From the NCBI GenBank assembly GCA_965200505.1, contig OZ241343.1:930001-994000 (forward strand): DNA of 64,000 nt, read 5' to 3'. The stretch's first letter is position 1. Each line of letters begins with the position of its first letter. Below, in pieces: positions 45,310-54,074 of the stretch. The stretch is from VXNE01 sp965200505 (lineage in GTDB: Bacteria > Pseudomonadota > Gammaproteobacteria > Pseudomonadales > Azotimanducaceae). Below the pieces are notes generated by a model. The model made no database searches. It was not told the origin of the DNA and saw only the letters and a program-made list of their open reading frames with translations. The translations under genes were made by a program, and so were the position numbers.

Positions 45310-45569
45310 GTCGAACGCCAAACCTGACCACACGGCAACCACTCCGGCCCGGTCTCGCCTTGGGGTGGCTGCGCTGTCGGCAAGAACGCGGCCGGCGGCT
45401 TCGCCCGGTACTCGGGATGCAGCGCCTTCCAGCGCCGCCAAGTGGGCAGCGGCGCCACGTCGTCGCTGCGCGGGTCGGTCGCCGGATGATCCAACTCGTG
45501 CGGTGGAATGGTGTTGCGGAAGGTCACGGCCGCCAATCCCTCGAGCTTTGGATCGTTTGGGTACGGCAT
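45306..45569 (-). CDS. Small protein coupled to GIY-YIG nuclease, unknown function
   Basis: 87 residues, Pro-rich, beginning MPYPNDPKLEGLAAVTF and ending near a single Cys. Its stop overlaps the nuclease start by 4 nt, which supports co-translation. No family recognised. It may be a fragment of a larger gene, because the upstream neighbour is the unrelated fdxA promoter region. Confidence 0.5.
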   Translation of the reverse strand: MPYPNDPKLEGLAAVTFRNTIPPHELDHPATDPRSDDVAPLPTWRRWKALHPEYRAKPPAAFLPTAQPPQGETGPEWLPCGQVWRST

Positions 45570-45697
45570 TCAACGGGCCTCTTGGCTTGAAGCGGCTCTT
45601 ACATGATTTTCGTGCGAAATCGCATCTTACAACGGGCCGCGCGTGGCCGCCGGCACCCTTCCATGCCAAAATACGCGGCTTGCCCTGAGGAGCCCCC

Positions 45698-46021
45698 ATG
45701 ACGTTCGTAATCGGAGAAGCCTGCATCAAGTGCAAATTGACGGATTGCGTCGAGGTTTGCCCCGTCGATTGCTTCTACGAAGGCCCCAACATGCTCGTCA
45801 TCCACCCGGAAGAGTGCATCGACTGCGCCTTGTGCGAACCGGAATGTCCGGTGGACGCCATCTACGCGGAAGACGAGTTGCCGGACGATCAGCAGGAGTT
45901 CCTGGCCTTGAACGCGGAGCTCTCCGAGGTGTGGCCCAACATCACGGAGGCCAAGGCGCCGCCGCCGGACGAAGCCGAGTGGCGTGAGGCCCCGAACAAG
46001 CGAGCGCTCTTGGAACGCTGA
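45698..46021 (+). CDS. fdxA: Seven-iron ferredoxin FdxA
   Basis: 107 residues. The first cluster region ACIKCKLTDCVEVCPVDC fits a [3Fe-4S] plus shared Cys layout, and the second, CIDCALCEPECPVDA, a [4Fe-4S]. The C-terminal tail ending KRALLER is typical of Azotobacter-type FdI-like proteins. The ATG follows a GAGGAG site. fdxA near mutS and nlpD is the usual gammaproteobacterial arrangement. Confidence 0.96.
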   Translation: MTFVIGEACIKCKLTDCVEVCPVDCFYEGPNMLVIHPEECIDCALCEPECPVDAIYAEDELPDDQQEFLALNAELSEVWPNITEAKAPPPDEAEWREAPNKRALLER

Positions 46022-46067
46022 CTGACACCGCCCGGTCGCCACCGGGCACCCAACGAGCGCAGGAACC

Positions 46068-46943
46068 ATGCGGCTACATCTCCTCGACGGCACCTACGAG
46101 CTGTTTCGGGCGCACTACTCCAAGCGCCCCACCCACTTGGCGCCCGATGGCCAAGACGTCACCGGTGCGGTGGGCCTTCTGACGTCGGTGGTCGGCCTGT
46201 TGCATGACCCGCGCGAGGCCGTGACGCACATCGCCGCGGCCTTCGACAACCCCATCGAATCGTTCCGCAACGATTTGTTCGACGGCTACAAGGCCGGCGA
46301 GGGCCTCGATCCCGTCATTCTGGCGCAGTTCGATTTGGTGGAAGAAGTAGTGGCCGCGCTCGGCATTCCGGTGTGGCGCATGGCCCGTTTCGAGGCGGAC
46401 GATGCGTTAGCCACCGCCACACACCGCTTTCGCGACCACGTCGCCCAAGTGCGCCTCTTGACGCCAGACAAAGATCTGGGCCAATGCGTCACCGGCAATC
46501 GCGTGGTGCAGGTCGATCGCATGCGCCATCGCGTCATCGACGAGGATGGCGTGCGCGCACGGCATGGCTGCGCACCGAGCGCGGTGCCGGATTGGCTGGC
46601 GTTGGTGGGCGATGCGGCGGACGGCATCCCCGGCGTGCCACGCTTCGGCGCCAAGACCGCGGGGCAACTGTTGCGGCACTTCGGTTCGCTGGAAGCCATC
46701 CCAACCGACGCCGCGCAGTGGCCCGCCGGGGTGCGCGGCGCCAAGGGCCTCGCACATACCTTGGCGACGCGGCGCGAGGAGGCCGCGTTGTACAAGCGGC
46801 TCGCCACCTTGGTGGAGGACGTGCCGCTCGCGGAATCACTGCCGGAACTCGAGTGGCGTGGCGCGCACAAGGCACCTTACGAGCGGCTCGGGGAGCGGCT
46901 CGGCACGCGTCCGCCGCCACCACCGCGCTGGCGCGAGGACTAA
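46068..46943 (+). CDS. 5'-3' exonuclease (PIN/FEN fold)
   Basis: 291 residues. Acidic residues of the FEN active site are seen in LLDGTYELFR, AFDNPIESFRND, EADDALATA and DKDLGQCV, then a helix-hairpin-helix DNA clamp at GDAADGIPGVPRFGAKTA. It is like the exonuclease domain of DNA polymerase I as a separate protein. It sits where rpoS is usually found. ATG follows AGGAACC. Confidence 0.9.
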   Translation: MRLHLLDGTYELFRAHYSKRPTHLAPDGQDVTGAVGLLTSVVGLLHDPREAVTHIAAAFDNPIESFRNDLFDGYKAGEGLDPVILAQFDLVEEVVAALGIPVWRMARFEADDALATATHRFRDHVAQVRLLTPDKDLGQCVTGNRVVQVDRMRHRVIDEDGVRARHGCAPSAVPDWLALVGDAADGIPGVPRFGAKTAGQLLRHFGSLEAIPTDAAQWPAGVRGAKGLAHTLATRREEAALYKRLATLVEDVPLAESLPELEWRGAHKAPYERLGERLGTRPPPPPRWRED

Positions 46944-47004
46944 GCCAAGGCACCGCGCCCGGCAACGGCTGGCGGCGGCAAGCGGGCCGCGGCGTCGCCC
47001 AACC

Positions 47005-47931
47005 TCAACGCCCGATGACCTTGCTCGGGTCCACCGGCGCACCGTTGCGCCGAATCTCGAAGTGCAGCCGGCGCGCCACGGCGTTCGCGCCGCTCATCTC
47101 GGCCAAGCGGGCGCCGGCCGTGACGGCACCGCCCTCGCTCACTTCGGGCGCCGCGTTGATGCTGTACGCGGAGAGGTAGCCGCCGCCATGCTCCACGATG
47201 ACGAGGTGCTTGTAACCGCCGAGGCCGGGGCCGGAATACACCACCACGCCCGGCGCCGCGGCGCCCACGCCACGCCCTTGCGGCACGGTATAGTCGAAAC
47301 CGTTGTTGCCACGGCCAAAGCCGCGCTCCGGCTTGGCGTTGACGGGCCAGCGCCACCGCCCGCTGCCGGACCCGGCCGGCGTGGGCGCTTTGGCCGCCGG
47401 CCTCGCTGGCTTGGGCGGCGTCCGGGCGGCTTGCGCCGGCGCAGCAGGTTTCGCCGGCGGCGTGGGTTTCGCCGGCGCTGCCGGTGGCGTTCGGGAAGGC
47501 AACTTGGGACGCGCCGGCACATCCGGCGCCCGGGCCACCGCCGGCCGCGACGGACGCTGGGCGGGACGCGATGCCGGCGTCTGCTTGCCCCTCGCGGCCG
47601 TTTCCGCACGCGATGACGCTCGCGCCGGTTTCGCCACTGGCGCACCGGCTCGAAGCGGCCTGCCGCCGGGCAGCTTGAGCTTCTGGCCGGGATAGATCGT
47701 GTATGGCGCGCCGATGCCGTTCAGCCGCGCGATGGCCTTGTAATCCAACTGGTGCCGCCAAGCGATGCGGTACAGGGAATCACCAGCCTGCACGACATGT
47801 TCATCCGGCACGCCGGCCGCGGCCGTGGAACGGTCGATCACCGGCGCTGGGCCGCCGCCGGGCGCCGCGCAGCCCACGCCGAGGCCGGCTGCCAAGGCGA
47901 GGGCGAGCCTAAGCGCTGGCCGCTTGTCCAC
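47005..47931 (-). CDS. nlpD: LysM/M23-domain lipoprotein, NlpD-like
   Basis: 308 residues. Lipoprotein signal with Cys about 21 (GVGCAAPGG), a LysM peptidoglycan-binding repeat (HVVQAGDSLYRIAWRH), a long Pro/Ala linker and a C-terminal M23 domain. The peptidase metal ligands are partly missing: the first His is replaced in NNGFDYTV and the AYxH motif reads SAYSIN. A catalytically dead LytM fold is the hallmark of NlpD, an activator of cell-separation amidases. GTG at 47931 overlaps the preceding gene by 23 bp. Confidence 0.85.
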   Translation of the reverse strand: MDKRPALRLALALAAGLGVGCAAPGGGPAPVIDRSTAAAGVPDEHVVQAGDSLYRIAWRHQLDYKAIARLNGIGAPYTIYPGQKLKLPGGRPLRAGAPVAKPARASSRAETAARGKQTPASRPAQRPSRPAVARAPDVPARPKLPSRTPPAAPAKPTPPAKPAAPAQAARTPPKPARPAAKAPTPAGSGSGRWRWPVNAKPERGFGRGNNGFDYTVPQGRGVGAAAPGVVVYSGPGLGGYKHLVIVEHGGGYLSAYSINAAPEVSEGGAVTAGARLAEMSGANAVARRLHFEIRRNGAPVDPSKVIGR

Positions 47932-48790
47932 TGCGAGCCAAGAGCAGGGCGCAGCCCACGCCGGCAAGGGCGGTGAGCACGACGCCGATCAGCAAGGGTT
48001 CAGCGCCGGTGACGGCGCGATAGGCCGAGGGGCCGAGCCAGGCGTCGTCCACCCGCCAAGGCCACAAGCGCACCATCGAACCCGCCATCAGGCCGGTGAG
48101 GGCGGCGATCACTTGGGCACGATGGCGGCGCAGCAGGAACGACACCGCCTTGGCGAAAGCGAGCAGGCCGATCGCCATGCCGGCGCCGGTGGCGGCGAGG
48201 ATGTCGAATTGGAACCCGTTCACGGCGGCCACGAACGGCTCATAGAGGCCGAGCAGCAAAAGCACAAGGGAACCCGAAATGCCCGGCAGAATCCACGCCG
48301 TCACGGCCACGGCGCCGCCGAGGAAGAACTGCGGCAAGCCCGGGTTGGCACTCGCGGCGGCCAATGTCGCCACTGCCACGCCGAGCGCGGCGCCGAGAAC
48401 GCCGAACGTCGCGGCGAAGCGTAGCGGCGTCTCTCGCAGGAGTTGCAGAATCGAGGCGGCGATGAGGCCCAAGAAGAAGGCCCACAGCGCCGGCGCGTAG
48501 TGTTCGAGCAGGTGGCCGATGACACGCGCCGTGGCCAAGTAGCTCACCACCATGCCGGCGCCCAGGGTGCAGAGGAACGCGAGATCGTGGCTGCGCCACA
48601 CGGCGCCGGGCCCCTCCTGAAACAACTGTCGCACCGACTGTGGCGACCAACTGGCCAGCGCACCCAGCAGGCGGTCGTAGATGCCGGTGATGAAGGCGAT
48701 GGTGCCGCCGGACACACCCGGAATCACCTCGGCGACCCCCATCGCCAAGCCCCGACCAAAGATGCCGCTCGAGCGGCGCCAGCCCTTCAA
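47909..48790 (-). CDS. DUF368 family membrane protein
   Basis: 293 residues with about eight membrane helices and the family motif VIPGVSGGTIAFITGIYDRLL, repeated in part as WILPGISGSLVLLLLGLY. Members have recently been tied to recycling of the polyprenyl lipid carrier across the membrane; that role is family knowledge, not seen here. TTG at 48790 overlaps the truD TGA (TTGA). Confidence 0.9.
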   Translation of the reverse strand: MKGWRRSSGIFGRGLAMGVAEVIPGVSGGTIAFITGIYDRLLGALASWSPQSVRQLFQEGPGAVWRSHDLAFLCTLGAGMVVSYLATARVIGHLLEHYAPALWAFFLGLIAASILQLLRETPLRFAATFGVLGAALGVAVATLAAASANPGLPQFFLGGAVAVTAWILPGISGSLVLLLLGLYEPFVAAVNGFQFDILAATGAGMAIGLLAFAKAVSFLLRRHRAQVIAALTGLMAGSMVRLWPWRVDDAWLGPSAYRAVTGAEPLLIGVVLTALAGVGCALLLARSGQAASA

Positions 48791-49827
48791 GCGGCTGCCT
48801 CCACGCCATGCCCGCCGGCATCGGTGAATCGGCCCGCCTCGCGCAAAACGCTGGTCGCGTAAGCACCGGGCGGCAAGCTGAACTCGACGATGAGCCCGTG
48901 GCCGTCCGAGCGCCAAGAGAGGCGCGCCGCGGCGACGCCGAGCGGGCGCCGCTCGTGGCGCAAGCCGACGTGTTCCAAGGCACCGGTGATCGCTTCGTGC
49001 CGCCCCGCCACTGCCGCCTCGAAGCCACCCGCGGCGCCGCTGGCCGGCAGCCGGCCGCGGCCCCACAGGGGCCCGCTTGCAGCGCCGCCGACCAGCGCAT
49101 CGCCCGGCAGCGGCACCCGCCACGTTCCGTCCGCCACCCGCACCGCCAACACCTCGTTGAAGATGAAGCTGCGCAGGCTGGAGAGGTGCAGGCCACGGGC
49201 GAAGTGGCTCAAGGCGGGGCGCCCGGCGTCGAGCCAAGCGACGGCCCGCGCCACATTGCGGCCGTCCGCGCCGAAGCGTTGCGGGCCGAAATAGTTGGGA
49301 ACGCCGTCGCGCGCCACCCGTTCGAGATGGGTGGCAACGGGGCCGCTCACGTCGCGGATGCGGATGCGGAAGCGATTGGCCTGCAGTTCACCGCGGCGGA
49401 GCTTCCGCTCATGCCAAGCCGCAGCCAGCACCGTCCAGCCTTCAGCGTCGGCAAAGGTCTCGTTGCGCGGGCACCGAACGCTGAACCACTGCCGCGCCAC
49501 GGCGCGCTTGTCCTTCATGCCGGCATACGAGACGTCCATCGGTGCCACGCCGGCCGCGGCGGCCAGCGCTTGCTGCACCGCCCGCGTCGTGAGGCCCCGC
49601 TTCGCAACGAAGAGGTAAAGGTGTTCGCCGGCGCCGGTCGGCTCGAAAGCCAGCGTCTCCGTGACTTCGAAGTCCTCCAACGCCACCCGCAAGGCGCCGC
49701 CGGCGGCCGCGGCGGCCGGATTGGCGGCAGGCCAACGCGCCCACACGGCGTCCGCCTGTCCAGCCAAACCGCCGGGCTGGCTTGCCGAGCCGGTGGCGCC
49801 ATTGGCCTTGGCAACGGGCGCCATCAC
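48787..49827 (-). CDS. truD: tRNA pseudouridine(13) synthase TruD
   Basis: 346 residues. Catalytic Asp in SYAGMKDKRAVARQWFS, with EHLYLFVAKRGLTT upstream and NYFGPQRFG in the insertion domain. Makes pseudouridine 13 in tRNA-Glu. Start is GTG at 49827, overlapping the ftsB TGA by 4 nt, or the following ATG at 49824. The ispD-ispF genes that separate ftsB and truD in E. coli are missing here. Confidence 0.94.
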   Translation of the reverse strand: MMAPVAKANGATGSASQPGGLAGQADAVWARWPAANPAAAAAGGALRVALEDFEVTETLAFEPTGAGEHLYLFVAKRGLTTRAVQQALAAAAGVAPMDVSYAGMKDKRAVARQWFSVRCPRNETFADAEGWTVLAAAWHERKLRRGELQANRFRIRIRDVSGPVATHLERVARDGVPNYFGPQRFGADGRNVARAVAWLDAGRPALSHFARGLHLSSLRSFIFNEVLAVRVADGTWRVPLPGDALVGGAASGPLWGRGRLPASGAAGGFEAAVAGRHEAITGALEHVGLRHERRPLGVAAARLSWRSDGHGLIVEFSLPPGAYATSVLREAGRFTDAGGHGVEAAA

Positions 49828-50123
49828 CGCGTCGTGGCCGGGGGCGGCTCCTCCACCACAAGGTAGAAGGTTTCGCCCTCGCCGATCATGCCGAGGTCTG
49901 AACGCGCCCGCGCCTCGACGGCTTCCAAGCCGGTCTTCAGGGCGCGAACCTCGGTCGCGAGCACGCGATTGCGTTGCTCCAAGCGGTCATTCTCGCGCTG
50001 CGCCTTGTCCACCTCAACGCCGAGCGACTGCTCGGCGAAGTGGCCGGAATCGCCAAACCAATAGCGATATTGCAGCGCCGCGATGACGACGACGCCAACG
50101 ATCAGGAAGATGCGCCGCGTCAT
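49824..50123 (-). CDS. ftsB: Cell division protein FtsB
   Basis: 99 residues: short cytoplasmic start, one membrane helix (IFLIVGVVVIAALQYRYWFG) and a periplasmic coiled coil (DRLEQRNRVLATEVRALK) ending EARARSDLGMIGEGETFY, the FtsB/DivIC pattern. Acts with FtsL and FtsQ at the septum. ATG overlaps the eno stop (ATGA). Confidence 0.94.
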   Translation of the reverse strand: MTRRIFLIVGVVVIAALQYRYWFGDSGHFAEQSLGVEVDKAQRENDRLEQRNRVLATEVRALKTGLEAVEARARSDLGMIGEGETFYLVVEEPPPATTR

Positions 50124-51433
50124 GGGCCGCCCCGCATGGGCGCCAGCTCCGCGCGGCCCCGATAGGTGGCGTCCGCCCCCAACGCCTCCTCGATGCGCAG
50201 CAGGCGGTTGTACTTGGCCACCCGATCCGAGCGGCTCGCGCTGCCGGTTTTGATCTGCCCGGCGCCCACGCCCACCGCGATGTCGGCGATGGTGGTGTCC
50301 TCGGTCTCGCCGGAGCGATGCGAGATCACCGTCGCGTAGCCGTGTTCCTGGGCGGTGCGCACCGCGGCCAGCGTCTCCGTCAAGGTGCCGATCTGGTTGG
50401 GCTTCACGAGGATGGCGTTGGCCGCCCCCAACTCGACGCCGCGCTTGAGCCGCGCCGCATCGGTGACGAAGAGATCGTCGCCGACGAGCTGCACCCGGTG
50501 CCCGAGTTCTTGGGTGAGCGCCGTCCAACCCGGCCAATCGTCCTCGTCCATGCCATCCTCGATGGAGGCGATGGGGTGGCGCTCCACCAGCGCCGCCAAC
50601 CAAGCGCGAAAGCCGGGGCCGTCGAAGGTCTCGCCTTCGCCGGCCAGCACGTAGCGGCCGTCGCGCTCGAACTCGGATGCGGCGCAATCCAAGGCGAGCG
50701 TCACGTCTTCACCCAAACGGTAGCCGGCCCGCTCCACGGCCCGCGCCAGCATGTCCAACGCGGCGTCGTTGGTCGGCAGGTCCGGCGCGAAGCCGCCCTC
50801 GTCACCCACCGCGGTGGACAGCCCTTCACCGTCGAGCACACGCTGCAGGGCATGGAACACCTCGACGCCGCAGCGCAACGCCTCGCGGAACGAGGGCATG
50901 GCCACGGGCTGCACCATGAACTCCTGGATGTCGATGTTGTTGTTGGCATGGGCGCCGCCATTCAGCACGTTGAGCATCGGCACCGGCAGGCGCATCGCGC
51001 AACCGGCACCGGCACCGCCGTGGAGATCGTGGATGTGGCGGAACAACGGCACCCCGCGATGGGCGGCGGCGGCCCGCGCGGTGGCCAAGGAAACGGCCAG
51101 AATCGCATTGGCGCCCAAGCGGGACTTGTTCGGGGTGCCGTCCAAGTTCTTGAGCTGGGCGTCGATGGCGGCTTGATCCAGCGCGTCCATGCCGATGAGC
51201 ATCGGCGCCAGCTCCCGGGTGATGCCGGCGACGGCCTTGAGCGTCCCCTTGCCGCCATAACGGGCCGGGTCGCCATCGCGCAGCTCGACGGCCTCCCGGG
51301 CGCCGGTCGAAGCCCCGGACGGCGCCATTGCGCAGCCGCCGGCACCGTCGGCGAGCCGCACTTCGGCCTCCACCGTCGGGTTGCCGCGGGAATCCAACGC
51401 TTCCCGCGCCGTGAGCGCTGCGATGGCGCTCAT
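50120..51433 (-). CDS. eno: Enolase
   Basis: 437 residues. Converts 2-phosphoglycerate to phosphoenolpyruvate. Family landmarks are REALDSRGNPTVE, GASTGAREAVELRD, the metal/catalytic VGDDLFVTD and the signature ILVKPNQIGTLTET, with SHRSGETEDTTIAD near the end. Overlaps kdsA and ftsB by 4 nt on each side. Confidence 0.97.
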   Translation of the reverse strand: MSAIAALTAREALDSRGNPTVEAEVRLADGAGGCAMAPSGASTGAREAVELRDGDPARYGGKGTLKAVAGITRELAPMLIGMDALDQAAIDAQLKNLDGTPNKSRLGANAILAVSLATARAAAAHRGVPLFRHIHDLHGGAGAGCAMRLPVPMLNVLNGGAHANNNIDIQEFMVQPVAMPSFREALRCGVEVFHALQRVLDGEGLSTAVGDEGGFAPDLPTNDAALDMLARAVERAGYRLGEDVTLALDCAASEFERDGRYVLAGEGETFDGPGFRAWLAALVERHPIASIEDGMDEDDWPGWTALTQELGHRVQLVGDDLFVTDAARLKRGVELGAANAILVKPNQIGTLTETLAAVRTAQEHGYATVISHRSGETEDTTIADIAVGVGAGQIKTGSASRSDRVAKYNRLLRIEEALGADATYRGRAELAPMRGGP

Positions 51434-52269
51434 CCCGCAACCCGCTCCTCCAAGTATTCCCGCGCCTTGACCGTGGCGTCGATGGCGCTCAGATGGTCGA
51501 GCAACGCCGGCATCAGATCAAGCGGCCAAGAGTTCGGGCCATCGGAGAGCGCCTCCGCCGGACGCGGATGGGTCTCCATGAACACCCCCGCCACGCCGGC
51601 CGCCACCGCCGCCCGCGCCAGCACCGGCACCGCCTCGCGGCGCCCGCCCGAGGCGCCCCCCAAGCCACCGGGCAACTGCGCCGAATGGGTGGCGTCGAAC
51701 ACCACCGGGCAGCCGGTGTCGCGCAGAATGGCGATGGAGCGCATGTCCGCCACCAAGTTGTTGTAGCCGAAACTGGCGCCGCGCTCGCACACCATGATGG
51801 CGTCGTTGCCGGTGCCCTTCGCCTTATCGACCACATGGCGCATGTCCTCGGGGGCGAGGAACTGCCCCTTCTTGATGTTCACCGGCTTGTCGCGCCCGCA
51901 CACGTTGCGGATGAAGTTGGTCTGCCGGCAGAGGAACGCCGGCGTCTGCAGCACACTCACCACGTCCGCCACTTCGTCCAACGGCGTGTCTTCATGCACG
52001 TCCGTGAGCACCGGCACCGCCACATCGTCGCGCACGGTCTGCAGGATGCGCAGCCCTTCCTCCAGGCCCGGCCCCCGGTAGCTCGCGCCGGAGGAACGGT
52101 TGGCCTTGTCGAAGGAGCTCTTGTAGATGAACGGCAGCCCGGCCGCGGCGGCCAGCTCCTTCAACCGCGCCGCGGTCTCCAAAGCCAAGGCTTCGCTCTC
52201 GATGACGCACGGCCCGGCGATGAGGAACAGGGGTTCGCGATTGCCCACCTCGAAACCGCAGAGCTTCAC
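51430..52269 (-). CDS. kdsA: 3-deoxy-8-phosphooctulonate synthase (KDO-8-P synthase)
   Basis: 279 residues, TIM-barrel enzyme joining arabinose-5-phosphate and PEP on the path to KDO of lipopolysaccharide; its presence indicates a Gram-negative envelope. Motifs: IAGPCVIESE, YKSSFDKANRSS, TDVHED, ERGASFGYNNLV. GTG at 52269 overlaps the pyrG stop (GTGA). Confidence 0.96.
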   Translation of the reverse strand: MKLCGFEVGNREPLFLIAGPCVIESEALALETAARLKELAAAAGLPFIYKSSFDKANRSSGASYRGPGLEEGLRILQTVRDDVAVPVLTDVHEDTPLDEVADVVSVLQTPAFLCRQTNFIRNVCGRDKPVNIKKGQFLAPEDMRHVVDKAKGTGNDAIMVCERGASFGYNNLVADMRSIAILRDTGCPVVFDATHSAQLPGGLGGASGGRREAVPVLARAAVAAGVAGVFMETHPRPAEALSDGPNSWPLDLMPALLDHLSAIDATVKAREYLEERVAG

Positions 52270-53954
52270 GGCGCCGCCACCGCCCCGGTGGTTGCCGGCA
52301 CTGCCACCCGCCGCGCCTCGGCGTGGCGCGCCAAGCGTTCCGCGCACCGGTTCGCCGCCCGCACGAAGCCCGTGAACAAGGGGTGCCCGTCCCGTGGCGA
52401 AGAGGTGAACTCCGGATGGAATTGGCAGGCGAGGAACCAATCGTTGGCCGGCAATTCGACGATTTCGACCAAGCTGTCTTCACTGCGCCCGGCGACGCGC
52501 AAACCCAACGCCTCGAGGCGTTCGACGTAGCCCTCGTTCACCTCGTAGCGATGCCGGTGCCGCTCGTCGATGCCCTCGGCGCCGTAGAGCTGGCGCACCA
52601 ATGACCCGGACGCCAAGTCGCAGCGCTGCTCGCCCAAGCGCATGGTGCCGCCCATGTCTTCGCCGCCATCGCGGCGTTCGGTGACGCCGCTGGAATCGCG
52701 CCACTCGGTGACGAGGCCGATCACCGGATGCGGAGTGTTGGGCGCCACTTCGGTGGAGTGGGCGCCGTGCAGCCCGGCGACGTTGCGGGCGAAATCGATG
52801 ATCGCGGCATGGAGGCCGTAGCAGATGCCGAGGTATGGCACGTCGTGCTCGCGCGCGTAGCCGGCGGCGGCGATCTTGCCTTCCACGCCGCGCTTGCCGA
52901 AGCCACCCGGCACGAGGATGGCGTGGGCGCCTTCCAAAGCGCCGACGCCTTCGGTCTCCAATGCCTCGGCATCCACGCACTTGACGTCCACCTGGGTGCG
53001 CGTCTGGATGCCGGCATGGGTCAACGCCTCGATGAGGGATTTGTAGGCATCCGGCAGCTCCAGGTACTTCCCCACCAAGGCGATGCGCGCCACCCGCGCC
53101 GGTTTCGCCAGATCGGCCACCACGCGCCGCCAATCGCCCAAGTCCGCCGCCGGACACTCCATGCCGAGCTTGGCGAGCACGATGTCGTCCAAGCCCTCGT
53201 CGTTGAGCTTCAGCGGCCCCTCGTAGATGGTGCCCAAATCCTCAAAGGAGATGACGGCGCTCTCCTCCACGTTGGTGAAGAGCGCGATCTTGCTGCGCGC
53301 GGACTTCGGGATGGTCTCTTCCGAGCGGCACACGAGGATGTCTGGCTGCAGGCCGATGGAGCGCAGTTCCTTCACCGAGTGCTGGGTGGGCTTCGTCTTG
53401 AACTCGCTCGCGGCGGCGAGACGCGGCACGAAGGTGAGGTGGATGAGGAGCGTGCGCGCCAAGCCGATTTGCAGGCGCAACTGCCGCGCCGCCTCCAAGA
53501 ACGGCTGCGATTCGATGTCCCCAACCGTGCCGCCCACCTCCACCAGCACCACGTCGAAGCCTTCCCCCACCGCCAAGATGCGGCGCTTGATCTCGTCCGT
53601 GACGTGGGGGATCACCTGCACGGTGGCGCCCAGATAGTCGCCGCGCCGCTCCTTCTTGATGACCTCGGCATAGACGCTGCCGGTGGTGAAGTTGTTGCGC
53701 TTGCCCATCCGCGCCCGGATGAAGCGCTCGTACTGGCCAAGGTCCAAGTCCGTCTCCGCGCCATCGGCGGTGACGAAGACCTCGCCGTGCTGGAACGGGC
53801 TCATCGTGCCCGGATCCACGTTGATGTAGGGGTCGATCTTGAGGATGTTCACCCGCACGCCGCGGGCTTCGAGGATGGCGGCGAGGGAACCGGTGAGGAT
53901 GCCCTTGCCCAGCGAAGAGGCGACGCCGCCAGTGACGAAAATGTAGTGCGTCAA
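52266..53954 (-). CDS. pyrG: CTP synthase
   Basis: 562 residues. N-terminal amidoligase domain THYIFVTGGVASSLGKGI, with DPYINVDPGTMSPFQHGEV; C-terminal glutamine amidotransferase with the GICYGLHAAIIDFARN active Cys and CQFHPEF. The active-site stretch reads YLGICYGLHAAI rather than the usual LGICLGMQ, still with the Cys. TTG at 53954 is the only start giving the conserved N-terminus, after AAGGTGGTGAG. It heads the chain of 4-nt overlaps through truD. Confidence 0.96.
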   Translation of the reverse strand: MTHYIFVTGGVASSLGKGILTGSLAAILEARGVRVNILKIDPYINVDPGTMSPFQHGEVFVTADGAETDLDLGQYERFIRARMGKRNNFTTGSVYAEVIKKERRGDYLGATVQVIPHVTDEIKRRILAVGEGFDVVLVEVGGTVGDIESQPFLEAARQLRLQIGLARTLLIHLTFVPRLAAASEFKTKPTQHSVKELRSIGLQPDILVCRSEETIPKSARSKIALFTNVEESAVISFEDLGTIYEGPLKLNDEGLDDIVLAKLGMECPAADLGDWRRVVADLAKPARVARIALVGKYLELPDAYKSLIEALTHAGIQTRTQVDVKCVDAEALETEGVGALEGAHAILVPGGFGKRGVEGKIAAAGYAREHDVPYLGICYGLHAAIIDFARNVAGLHGAHSTEVAPNTPHPVIGLVTEWRDSSGVTERRDGGEDMGGTMRLGEQRCDLASGSLVRQLYGAEGIDERHRHRYEVNEGYVERLEALGLRVAGRSEDSLVEIVELPANDWFLACQFHPEFTSSPRDGHPLFTGFVRAANRCAERLARHAEARRVAVPATTGAVAAP

Positions 53955-54074
53955 CTCACCACCTTGGGCGAACGCCACCTCCCCCGACGCCGTTCGCTGC
54001 GATGCAAGATGGAAGCGGACTATAACGAAAGTGGCGGCCAAGCTCAAACGATGCGGCGACCGGCGGCCAAGCCT

